Shown one piece after another: positions 50,945 through 61,330 of a DNA stretch of 64,000 nt (its first letter is position 1; every line of letters begins with the position of its first letter). A program made the position numbers and the translations under genes. The stretch covers positions 343,001 through 407,000 of the forward strand of contig JACSYO010001972.1 of assembly GCA_016806645.1 (NCBI GenBank), given 5' to 3'. The DNA comes from Ophiodon elongatus. Its lineage: Eukaryota > Chordata > Actinopteri > Perciformes > Hexagrammidae. The notes beneath the pieces are model-generated. The model did not search any database, was not told where the DNA came from, and was given only the letters and a program-made list of their open reading frames with translations.

Positions 50945-51490
50945 GAGGTTATAAATTCAATCCAGGTGGCAACCTGCGGTTCTGCTGAGTGAAGCCGATG
51001 CGGGAGTGTCTTAAAACTTGCATTCTCTCTATTGACCAGCAGGGGGCAACTCCTCCGGTTGTAAAAAAGAAGTCAAATTGTATAGAAGTCTATGAGAAAA
51101 TGACTCTACTTCTCTCTTGATTTATTCCCTCAGTAAACATTGTAAACATGAGTTTATGGTCTCAATCTCTAGTTTCAAGTCTTCTTCAATACAGCACGAT
51201 GTTCATTTAGTAAATGATGGTCCATCTAGAGTAAAATAGACCATAAAGGAAGGTTTCTTTATGGGGGTGGGCTTACTGTGATTGACAGGTCGCTGTCATT
51301 ACCAGAGCCGAATACGGTGTCTCTACATCACTCCTCCGCATTCCAAATATGGTAATTTCAGTTAATTGGTTGCAAAAAACAACATGGTGACAGCCATAAT
51401 TCATGATTGCGGCGCCGAAATCGCCAAACTCGAGGCCTCAAACCGGCAGTCTACAAACCAATGGGTGACGTCACGGAGATTACATCCCTA
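50945..51490. mobile_element. fish interspersed repeat carrying a CCAGCAGGGGGC motif
   Basis: Landmarks are 'attgaccagcagggggcaac', 'tagaagtctatgagaaaatg', 'gtaaacatgagtttatggtc', 'gtgattgacaggtcgctgtc' and 'tctacaaaccaatgggtgac' followed by 'gtcacgg'. I recognise this string of blocks as an abundant percomorph repeat. A 3' fragment of the same family is at 32163-32277. The box CCAGCAGGGGGC (51036-51047) equals the CTCF core consensus CCASYAGRKGGC. Class of element unknown. Confidence 0.65.
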
Positions 51491-51954
51491 TGGGGTGCAG
51501 TGATTTTTGAGGAACATCCTAGAATAAGTGAGGAAGTCAAATATGCTAAACAATGAAGTGTGTTGGGTCAGATAGCTCAGGATGTTTGACGACTGGAGGT
51601 TCAATCTTTATGTGGTGCAGTTTGCATTTTAAAGTCTAATTTGAAGTGCGGCGGACATGACCCTGAATGACCCCTCTCAGTACATTTCAAACAGTCAAAG
51701 AAGAAGAGGCAGAGGAACAAGATGAAGACATGGATGAAGTGGGTGAAGAAGCTCTGTTGCTCTCAGTCCGGATACGGCAATCGCCTCGGGAGAAAAGAAG
51801 AGAAGGCCAACATAAGAAGTTGGATCACATTCACACATATGTACGTCTGTGCCTACTACAAGAACAATACTAAGACAACTGCTACAAAAACAGGCTGTCA
51901 GTTTTGATGTGCGAATGCCGATTTAGGTAGCCAGCATATTATCGAGGGTCGCAC
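51491..51954. other. intergenic between repeats
   Basis: Short frames at 51667-51907 lack motifs. 'gatagctcagga' and 'ggttcaatc' (51571-51606) resemble tRNA A and B boxes but are too close together to be a tRNA. Confidence 0.4.
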
Positions 51955-52737
51955 AAGAAAGGTGTATTTTATTCTGACTTTTTATGACGTTTTGATTAGT
52001 TTTGCATGACATTTTTATTGATTTTAAATGTCATACTATTCCATGAATTTTTCATTACCTTTTATGACATGACTTTATATACATACTAAACAATGCCTTT
52101 TAAAGGACTTTTTTGACAAACTATAATTACTTTTTTATGACTTTTCTAATACAATACTTGTGTTTTTGTTTTTTTTTAGACACACTACAGTATGATGACA
52201 TTCTACATTATGACTTTTAAATTATTTCTTTTTAACATGCTATACTAAACTTACTCTTTTGCCAAACTATAATACATCTTTTGACTTTTTCGACATCCTG
52301 TTATGTAACTTTTTTTGACCCACATATGACTGACTGACTTTTTTGGACATACTATACAATTACTTTTTCAAAACACTATACTAACTTTTTGATAACTTTT
52401 TCCGCATAATTCACATAACTTTTTTAAATGTATTTTTTGATAAACTGTACTATACCATAACTTTTCATATTATATACCATAGCGTGACTTTTTTCAACAT
52501 ACTACACTGTGACTTTTCATGACTTTTTGCGACATACTGTACTATGTAATTACTTTTTATAACCTTTTTGACATACTATACTGTTTATTTTTTGACTTTG
52601 TGGACATACTATAATATATTTTTTGACTAAGCTATACTTTGACTTTCATGACATTTACAACATACTTTATATACTATGACTTTTGACATATTATATTACT
52701 TTTTTTCAACTGACTATACTATGACTTTTTTTGATGT
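51955..52737. repeat. degenerate minisatellite, 'acatactatactatgactttttt' orientation
   Basis: Copies of 'gacatactatactatgactt' and variants run through 780 bp (for example ~52335, ~52495, ~52570, ~52720). This is the reverse complement of the unit at 49520-50015. The two arrays form a large, very diverged inverted repeat around a ~1.9-kb core. Confidence 0.8.
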
Positions 52738-52960
52738 ACAATGCCTAGAAAAAGTATTCACCCCCCTTGGATGTTTCACCCTTTTTTTGCTTTTATACAT
52801 GAAATCATGGTCAATAGAATTTGGCTTTTTGACAAGAATTTACCAAAAAAAAGCTTTCATGTCAAAGTGAAAACAGATTTTTACAAACTAATGTCAATTA
52901 ATTAAAAATATATAAGGTAATTGAGGCTTTCTTTCTATTCATACTAAAAAAGGCTTTGGA
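52738..52960. mobile_element. DNA-transposon-like terminus ('acaatgcctagaaaaagtattcaccccc')
   Basis: The text 'acaatgcctagaaaaagtat' and 'tcaccccccttggatgtttc' followed by 'gtcaaagtgaaaacagattt' matches a common fish repeat starting 'acagtgccttgaaaaagtattcaccccc'. Only one end is seen. It abuts the minisatellite array. Class not certain. Confidence 0.5.
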
Positions 52961-53203
52961 GTTTCACTTTGAAGAAGAACAATGACATCTGGTGGCATGC
53001 TGGAATTAAAGCAGCCGTTTAATAGTGTGACCGAAGCACGAGCACAACACCTCAATGTTTCAATCTCAAATTTCTGCAGTAAAAGTCAATTAAAGCTGCG
53101 TGTTCATTCACGGATGTGATGTTATATACAACCGTTACCGATGTTGCTTCTGTTTTTTTACATTGCAATAAAACTAAATGCTGGTCAATAATATGAAACG
53201 ACG

Positions 53204-53272
53204 TGTTCATGATAGGATTCGATCCTCTCCACACAGAACGGTGTGTCTAACCCACTAGACTATACACAAACA
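53204..53272 (-). tRNA. tRNA-like sequence, probable pseudogene
   Basis: On minus, 69 nt fold as a cloverleaf: an eight-pair end stem (tgtttgtg / catgaaca, two G-U), a D-arm 'gtcta-gtgggt-tagac', an anticodon-type stem cacac/gtgtg with a 6-nt loop, and a T-arm around 'ggatcgaatcc'. The A-box-like 'tagtctagtgggttag' resembles Glu/Asp-type tRNAs and the B box is near consensus. Against a functional gene: no U33 or 7-nt anticodon loop, two extra nucleotides before the D-arm, and one T-stem mismatch. It may be a tRNA-derived retroposon head. Confidence 0.4.
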
Positions 53273-53423
53273 TTTACAGTACAGTTTTTGTATATGATTA
53301 TAGCCCTAAAGTTGTCAACAGATTTATATATATATATAGTATTTGTCCTTTCTATAGCTTATATTAGTGAGGCAAGATTTCATAGAAGTGGCAGTGGAGA
53401 GTGCTTATGTATGGAGGACAGAA

Positions 53424-54168
53424 TATTCAATTTATTTTGTATAGACCAAAATTACAAATTTGCCTCAGAGGGCTTTACAATCTGTACACGTACGACATCC
53501 TCTGTGTCATGTTCAACGTAACGAAGAAGGCAGGACCCAAAAAAAACCTTTAGCAGGGAGAAAAAGGGAAGAAACCTTCAGGAGAGCAACAGAGGAGGAT
53601 GGACAGATGTACAATAGATGTCATGTGTACAGGATGAACAACATAACAGAGTTACAACACATTCAATGGATATGACAAATGATTCATGTAATGAGAGCAC
53701 AGTAGAATAGTAATGATAATAGAAGCATTAATGGTATTGACCATACTAATTGCAATGCAACAAGAAATAATGATAATAGCAGTAGGTGTCGGGCAAGACC
53801 AGGGTCCAGATAAAACCAGGACCAGGGTCCAGATGCAACCACGATCCGTGGAAACCAGCGAGGCGAGAAAGCACGAAGACTCCGGGGGAAGAAGTAGAGT
53901 TAGTAATGTGCATTGATGGAACATTAATTCATACAGAAGGAGAGAGAGAAAAGGAGAGAGGAGCTCAGTGTATCCTAAGATGTCTCCCAGCAATCTAGGC
54001 CTATAGCAGCATATCAAGGGGCTGGACCAGGGCAAACCTGAGCCAGACTTAACTATAAGCGCTATCAAAGAGGAAAGTCTTAAGTCTACTCTTAAATGTG
54101 GTGACTGTCTGCCCCCCGGACTGAAAGTGGAAGCTGGTTCCACAGAAGAGGAGCTTGATAACTGAAGG
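53424..54168 (-). mobile_element. fish retroposed repeat, copy 2 of the 43901-44576 element
   Basis: It starts 'attcaatttattttgtatag' and runs through 'tttgcctcagagggctttac', 'tagatgtcatgtgtacagga', 'agcatatcaaggggctggac' and 'ggaagctggttccacagaag' to 'aggagcttgataactgaagg'. It has the same block order and orientation as copy 1 and is slightly longer at the right end. It carries a partial internal duplication ('accagggtccagat' twice, 53799-53836). The 163-codon minus frame (53652-54143) is inside it and is not a gene. Confidence 0.7.
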
Positions 54169-54892
54169 GTCCGTGTACGTTTTGATCGTCTGTTTTACGG
54201 TTTAGTCATAAAAACGGAAATACCATGGTTTCTTCAATTAATCGTTGCATTGTTTAATGCAACATAGTTCGTAATATAGTTTAATAAAAGTCGTTTGTGT
54301 GCAGAGATGTTGCTGTTAGCACCATATTTATATTTCCACCTTATTGTGCTCTTTCTTGAGTGAACACAGCAGAGCCTGTATGAGGAACGCAGAGTAAAGG
54401 GTTTCCCCTTTCTACCAGTAGATGGCAGTATACGTGTATGTAAACCATACATTTAGTTATATTTACCTGTGTCTTTGATAATTAGGCTATTGAGACAGAT
54501 GTATTTAATGCCATGTATTTCCTCTGATATTTAATGTTCATGGTTAATTTGCAACCTAGTTGTATACATCATGTATTTACTTGTTGTTTGTCATTTTAGA
54601 ACCAAACATTCCTACAAGAAGATTGAGCGTGTGTTGATCACGAGGCAATAAATAATGACAATTAAAAAAATAAAGGGACAGTTGGTTTATTCTTATTAAG
54701 CAGCCTTCAGTGGAACTCTCTTCAGTTACCACCCAGTCAGAGCACCACCTGTGCTTCCCCTTTTTACCTTCATTACTACATCATCACTGTTACTGTCATC
54801 AACATCTAACCTGTTCTGTTCTGACTCTGCTGTCAGTGTCTTAGCCCCTCTAACTAAATCACATCATCATAATGTAGCACTTTGGTCTAAAG
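54169..54892. other. intergenic, no feature recognised
   Basis: AT-rich; nothing recognised. Confidence 0.5.

Positions 54893-54985
<93 letters not shown>
54893..54985. repeat. (GT)n microsatellite
   Basis: About 46 GT units over 93 bp with a single AT interruption. Longest dinucleotide tract in the window. Confidence 0.97.
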
Positions 54986-54986
<1 letters not shown>

Positions 54987-57900
54987 ACTGTTTGAGGAGT
55001 TCACTATATGAGTTATTGTATAAGACTGAAACATGGAGAGCACAGCTACTCTCACTTTTCTAAGATGTCTCACATAGTTTATAGTAGTCAAATGATTGTT
55101 AGGCCTTGTTGCCTGTATGACTATATATCTGCATGTACATTTAGATAAGTCATATTAATTGTATGTGTACACACTTAAAGCTGATTCTGATTATATAAAT
55201 AATATATTAATTGAGGTAGTTTGCTGTTCCCGTAAAACTGAGCAACAGGGCTATTGGGTTCCTTGGGTTACATGTCGGTCACTAACACATTTACATCAAC
55301 AGGTCATGACCTTCCTTAGCTCAGCGCAGTAGCTCACATGTACATCTATCTGATCCAATGACATCTGCACACTTCTAGATTAGCAAAGAAAGAAAATTTT
55401 TGGTATTTTCTAATTCTGCATGTCAACCACAAGTTAAATACTCCCCTAAAAGCAGAAACCTTCAGAATTAGTGGTGGCATTGCATTGTGATTACATTCCT
55501 GTATTTGACTTTTATTGCTGTGTCTCAATTCTTCCGTCTGCAGTTAATCTGCTCGCATTATTTACATCATCACAGCTTTTGGCTGACAAGAGCTGTTCCA
55601 AATCACAGCACTCGTCTGTCCACAAATGATTGTCATCAGTGACGTGTCCATGGTCGGAGAGAGGACTGACTCCATTCTCAGTTTGAGTAGATTTCCTTTT
55701 CTTCAATAAACTGTCACACATCATTAAAACTATTGTTGAGGTATCCGCCTTAGACACTTTTGAAGGTCTTTTGGGGGATTTTAACTTTTGACATTTTGTC
55801 TTTTCTTTTACTTATGTTGACTTTATCCATTTCTGTAAACCTTTTTTCTTATTGCATAAAATAAATAAAACTGTCCAGTCTTGCTCATCTCAGAGTGCCT
55901 TTGTAGTCTTGTAAAGGTAAGAGAGATCTTCCCCTGGTGGTGGTGGTGGAGGATGAGGCTGATGGAATGATGAGTTGATGAAGCTGATGGATCTGTAAAG
56001 ACTGGAAGGAGATGTGGAGGGGTTCATAACGGCAACATGAATGAACTGAAGGTAGAGAGACAGTCTTATTTAAAAAGAGACAGCAGCAAAATGATAGGCT
56101 AACCATGTAATTGTTTCGTTGTGCTATTGGAAAGAGGAGACCAGCTGATATCATGATTGACAGGTTTGTGGGGAGGAAACACCAGCCTCAACGGCCACAT
56201 CAAGCCAGCCGGTACAGCAACCCAACCTCCCAACCCCCAACCTGTGCGACAGCTCCTACAGGGAGCTGATCCAAAGAAAGAGGCGGAGGCCAGGGCAACA
56301 AGCAGTGTTTAGTGCTATTTCTGAATGCAAGACTCAGTTATTGTGCCACAATAGGCTCTGAAGAGTGAAATGTAAATACACAGATCATAGAGTCTCCAAA
56401 TGTAGAATGAACTATTTTCAAGTCAAAATGTCCTTTTGAACACCACCTGACTAAGAGCCAACACGAGCACATTGACAGACCTCTCTACATAGTTGCTAGT
56501 GTTTCACAAAAGTCATAGAAGTCATTAATGGGATAAATTATGAAAAATATTTTTTTTTGAAGCGGGGATAAGTGTGATAAACTAAAATGCTTTACTTTGT
56601 TTTTAAGGTGGAGTCCTTATTAAAAAATGTAAAATTATGTTACTAGCAGAAGAGCTGCCAGCTATTAGGCAGTCCTAAAGGAGCTTGGCGAGAATGCTCA
56701 CGCAAATAAAGTTAACACGGTGGCCCTGACTAATGACCAGGTGACCACCGTGAGGGACATTTTTCAGTGCCTCATATGTCGAGGTTAGTGACTTATATAT
56801 TATATATTATCAAAGTCATTGCTTTACCCTCTTCAAACTGCCCAGTCCGATTAGTGGGTTCATTATTACAAACCAACACCACACTGCCAAGCTTTGTTCA
56901 GATTTGTTTTTGAAATTTAGATTCTAGTGCAGATTCCATAGTTTCAGAAGATAACACATATGTCCGGCTTTATTACAATAAATGTGTATCAAAGACATTT
57001 AGAGGGTTTCTGTGCGATGCTGCAGCCATAACATGATGGAGTCTTGACTTTGAATGTTTTACTCAATACAAGTGTGATGGGGCTTCAATGAGGCTGCAAC
57101 CAGCAGACACAATATGTATTAATATATTCAAATGGATATAAGTCAGACAATGTTATCATGCAAATAATAATAAGGGGAAAGAATTGTCAAAATAACATGT
57201 TTGCGTTTTTGAAAACCGACTACCCAATATTTCAGCATATTCCCAGTTAAAACAGTAGATGGGAAAACATAAATGTTTCACATAGTAGCATCAACAGATA
57301 TAGATCTCTTTTATTATTATCTAAAATTGTTCCTCTTGCAGAAGAAGTTTTCAATTACAGGGATGGGGGAGGTGATCAATATGTTGAGGGACACCATCCG
57401 CAATTAAATGTTATCAGTTTGGGGTTTGATTTTTTGTTAAATAAATGGTTCTGTTTTTTTGTTCTTGATTAGCTAATATTGTTTTATATATGATCTATGT
57501 GAGCTCTTTGTTTATTGTTTATATGTTCTAAATTTAATAAATGTTTTTGAACAGTTTATTTGACCATAACTTGCCCTACATTTACTTTAGAGTGACTGGT
57601 TGGAGGACTGATTCTGAAAAACATTATGCAAATCTGCTTTGTCCTGTGAAACTACTCAACTGCAGTGTTATTCATGAATGTATTGTTCAAAACAAGATCA
57701 ATCACATCAGGTATGGTTCATATTTGTGGTTACTCTTATAAAAATGTGTTTACCAAACTTAGCTTTTCCTTTACTACTTAATTGACTTGAAAGCTAAATA
57801 AGTACCACATCAAATTCCACTCCACTGAGGTGTTAAAGAGCGAGGGGTGTTGCCCCCAACTGCTCTGGAGAAATCTTAGATGTTAGGGGAAAGAAGAGAA

Positions 57901-58039
57901 AAGGATATTATGGTTAACTAGTTTGGAGACCCCAATAGTGCTCTCTAAGTATTTGTTTGTAGCTTTCCTATCTTCGGCGTATAAAGACTCAAAGCATTTA
58001 TTTATATTAAAGTATTAATATGACTTGGAGGAGTTGATT
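54986..58039. other. intergenic, no feature recognised
   Basis: About 3 kb of AT-rich sequence. Frames at 55512-55757 and 55885-56154 (minus) and 57541-57741 (plus) have no motifs. A '(ggt)n' patch at 55935-55950 is minor. Confidence 0.5.
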
Positions 58040-58340
58040 CATTTAGGCTGACATATTCTTCATGACACTGGATATCAATCAGTCCGTGCCCCCCTTCAAC
58101 AACAGGCAGGTACAGAGCTGCTCAAACCCAGTGCCTGCCAGATCAGAGAAAGTCCACCATGGCTCTCTGGATGTCCTCTATCAGGCATCTCGGAGGCGTC
58201 AGAGCCTGTGCCAAAGAGTCGAGGCGACTAAGTTATTGGCAACCAGAACTCTTCTCCTATATGACAACTGGGGTAGCAACCATTTCCATTTAGACAACCG
58301 AGCGCACACTTTCTCCTTCACTCCCTCCCAGTTCTTTGCT
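58040..58340 (-). mobile_element. Tx1/L1-like LINE, ORF2 C-terminal part
   Basis: Minus-strand translation gives 'LSKWKWLLPQLSYRRRVLV' and 'NNLVASTLWH' followed, in the same region, by 'LLLKGGHGLIDI'. These blocks lie downstream of the RT in fish Tx1-type L1 elements. It contains stops. It belongs with 58665-59545, with the RT itself deleted between them. Confidence 0.7.
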
Positions 58341-58664
58341 TGAAAGCCCACGGTGCCCAAAAAAAAAATGGGCTTCGGCCCATGAGTGAACCAATTGGAT
58401 GGAAAGCTTCAATGCTTCATCTCGCCATCACTACAAAAAAGGCAGGGTCGGCAACGGGAAACCAGTCCAAGGGGTATCTTGCTGGAGGGTCTGTCATGAA
58501 TGCGGAGAACGATCTGGCAGTGTTTGTGTGGGAAGCTGTGACTTAAATACTGAAGGGAGTGAGTGCAGTAGGGTGGGCAGGTGGGTGTGACAGACAGGTG
58601 CACTGAGTGAGCTGATTAGGTGAGTGAGAGACAGGAAGGAGAGAATGGAAGCTGAACTGTGACA
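58341..58664 (-). mobile_element. LTR-like fragment inside the Tx1 relic
   Basis: The segment 58492-58664 has short inverted termini (tgtca on the left, tgaca on the right). Read on minus, it holds 'tatttaagtcacagcttccc' (TATA-like) and 'cactgccagatcgttctcc', typical of fish LTR or LTR-like repeats. The adjoining 'ctggtttcccgttgccgacc' also fits. No target-site duplication can be assigned. Identity is tentative. Confidence 0.4.
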
Positions 58665-59545
58665 ACTATTACTATTCCTGCAAAAATCCAAAACGTCTCA
58701 TGAGGAAAATGTTGTCCATAATCGTCCTGATATGAACAACTAAGTCCAGGATGTCCTTGAGTTTATTTGATAAGGCTCTGGAAAGCACTATATATATTGT
58801 TGTTGAAGAGCCAGTAGGACGTGACCCTTTGACCTGGTGAAATGATCAGATCCACAGTCATGATGTGGTGGTCACTGAAACCCACTGGACTGATACTACT
58901 GTAATCTGGAGCTGAGACTTTGTGAAATGTACATCCGGTCTAATCTGGTCTCACCCATGTGTACTGTCTGGATTGTGGATGTTTGGTCCTCCATGTGTCT
59001 AACAGGTCCAGGTGTGTGATGACACTGTTAAGTGGATGTGGTTCCTCACCGGTCCTGTCCACAGTGAAATCTAAAGTGCAGTTAAAATCACCACCAATAA
59101 CTAAGTGCTCTTGATGGTGATTCTTCAGCTCGTTGTCCAGTATGGTGAAGAAACCCACCGCTCTGTTCCCTGGTTCGGTGCGTATACGTTCACAAAGCAG
59201 AACACAGGGCTCTCTATTTCTGCCCCGACAATCAGCAGCCGACCCTTCACCACCTCAGTAGAGGACAAGATGGTTGCATTTGTTGTTGTCCTAAACACAA
59301 CCGCTACCCCTGCACTGATATTCGTGCCATGGCTGTGGGCTCACGACCCGTCCCATCATAAACCCCAATCCACCTCGTCTGCTGGAACCGTATGTGTCTG
59401 CAGAAACAAAACATCCACCTTTTTTTGGGTCGAGACTTCAGATAACAAAGCCCTTTTGTTCCGGTCTCTCCCACCGTTAATGTTTAAAGACCCGATTTTA
59501 AGGCTTTGTATGGAGGCGTCAGAGAACCAGACCAAATGTAGCAAG
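58665..59545 (-). mobile_element. Tx1/L1-like LINE endonuclease domain, degraded
   Basis: On minus, in order: 'SLNINGGRDRNKRALLSEVS', 'VDVLFLQTHT', 'GTNISAGVAVVF', 'FVNVYAPNQGTER', 'HLVIGGDFNCTLDFTVDRTG', 'LDLLDTWRTKHP', 'QYTWVR' and 'RVTSYWLFNN'. This is an almost complete APE-type endonuclease. The glutamate expected in the LQETHT block is missing (LQTHT), and stops occur near 59350, so it is dead. Confidence 0.85.
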
Positions 59546-60439
59546 CAGAGAACAGAACAGAGAGGAAAACACTGAGATACATAATCATTTACTTCTTAGT
59601 CTTTTAAACAATTTTACCTTTTTGTGCTTTCCTCAGTGATGTGTTTTGAGGCGGAAGCTCTTCCTCTCATCCAGGAGGTCAAACCCTACTAGTTTTTTAA
59701 GTACGTCAACGGTTCTGATGAACTTAGTGGTGTCACTGAAGTAATCACTCATAAGACGAATAGATAGATAGATAGATAGATAGATAGATTTTATATTCCT
59801 GCACTCGTAAGTAAAGATGCATGCACGATGCAAAACCACTCAACCACGAAGCCTTATGGCAATGTTTTGGATTGTTAGGATGGTGGTTAACATTTCCAAA
59901 AATGGATGTTAGGGATTCCCTTAAATGTGAGTGTGCTGTAAGCATTACAGTTCCCAGAGGTGTACAGCACACTTCTTATTGCTGCTGAAAGGTCTCTTTA
60001 CCTCAAGCAGCAAGTGATGAGGCCAACGGAGCTCAGCTGCTCACCTGAGCCTCATCATGCTTTGGATCAGAGTGGTTTGGGCATTTATTAAATCAAAGAC
60101 ATCTATTGTGGCAAAAACAAAGTTACATTCTTGAATAAAGCACTTTCTTATTCTCAATGGTAAGTATGAGGGCAATTCCTGTTTTATGATTAGTTTCTTT
60201 GCACACAACATGTATGTATGAGCTGTGGCTGTGTCTAGTAGCTGCTGTTGAGTGGGGTTGTAGTTTGATGCTGTATTGTTTAAGTTTTTACAATACGCAC
60301 ACCTGCCACACACCAATAAATAGTGAATGTGAAACACAGTTGTCTGACTTTTTGTATCTATTGTACACTGTAGTAGTTATAGTTGTAAATGTGGAGTGAA
60401 TGAAAAAAAAAACCATTTTGAAATATGTGAATATAAATT
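59546..60439. other. intergenic, one (GATA)n tract
   Basis: (TAGA)n at 59760-59789. Otherwise nothing recognised. Confidence 0.5.
59760..59789. repeat. (TAGA)n microsatellite
   Basis: About seven uninterrupted units. Confidence 0.95.
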
Positions 60440-60770
60440 TTAAAATACATTGGGTTTATTAATAAAAAGTACATGCATTTTAAGTAAATTGAGTTTATTG
60501 CGTAAACCAGATTATTATGAATATCAAACAAATAGGTTTTATTAAAACTGAATACATAGACCTGGTTATGAATTTGATACACATTTGACTTATTTATGGT
60601 AAATGCATAAACCTGTTTATTGTGTATTCAAACACATTGGGTTTATTAGTATTTTTACATTTCATTCTTGTTTCATTCATGTTCGAACAAATATACATCA
60701 CATTAAGTTTATTAGTGTGTTCATGTTAAAACTATGTATTCCAAATGGATGGAAATTTGATATGCAATTA
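60440..60770. repeat. degenerate tandem repeat built on 'cattgggtttatta'
   Basis: Recurring 'gggtttatta', 'gagtttattg', 'aggttttatt', 'ctgtttattg' and 'aagtttatta' words occur at irregular 30-60 bp spacing, together with 'atgcat' and 'gaatac' words. The array is strongly diverged and its period is not exact. Confidence 0.5.
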
Positions 60771-60879
60771 AAATACAGAAATATTAGGCAGAAATATTTG
60801 CGACAAGGAGAACCTTCTCACCAGAGCATGGTCCTTACCTCTTAATACATCTAAAAAAACTTAATACTGAATCTGAATC

Positions 60880-61330
60880 TAATAAAAAATAATAAAAGTA
60901 ATAATACATTGAATAAAACTGAATACATTTAACACATCTAATACAACTTAATACAACTTCATAGAACTAATACAACTTAATACATCTAATACATCTTCAT
61001 AGAACTAATACAACTTAATACAATATAATACAACTTCATAGAACTAATATAACTTGATACATATAATACAACTTAATACATCTAATACAACTTCATAGAA
61101 CTAATACAACTTGATACATCTAATACAACTTAATACAACTTAATACATCTAATACAACTTAATATATCTTCATAGAACTAATACAACTTAATACAACTTA
61201 ATACATCTAATACAACTTAATACATCTAATAAAACTAAATATATCTAATACAACTTGATACATCTAATACAACTAAATACATCTAATACAACTTAAAACA
61301 TCTAATAAAACTTAATAGATTTAAAACAAG
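60880..61330. repeat. 10-bp satellite-like array 'TAATACAACT / TAATACATCT'
   Basis: Over 40 copies of two alternating decamers, taatacaact and taatacatct, are interspersed with 'tcatagaac' (60961, 61001, 61037, 61095, 61171). This gives a higher-order period of about 35-75 bp. No coding capacity. Confidence 0.95.

Noticed and set aside
51571..51606. second tRNA-like A/B box pair
   Set aside because: The boxes are only about 16 nt apart and no cloverleaf can be drawn.
53652..54143. 163-codon minus-strand frame
   Set aside because: It falls inside copy 2 of the fish retroposed repeat. The same text is open in copy 1, so it is repeat sequence, not a gene.
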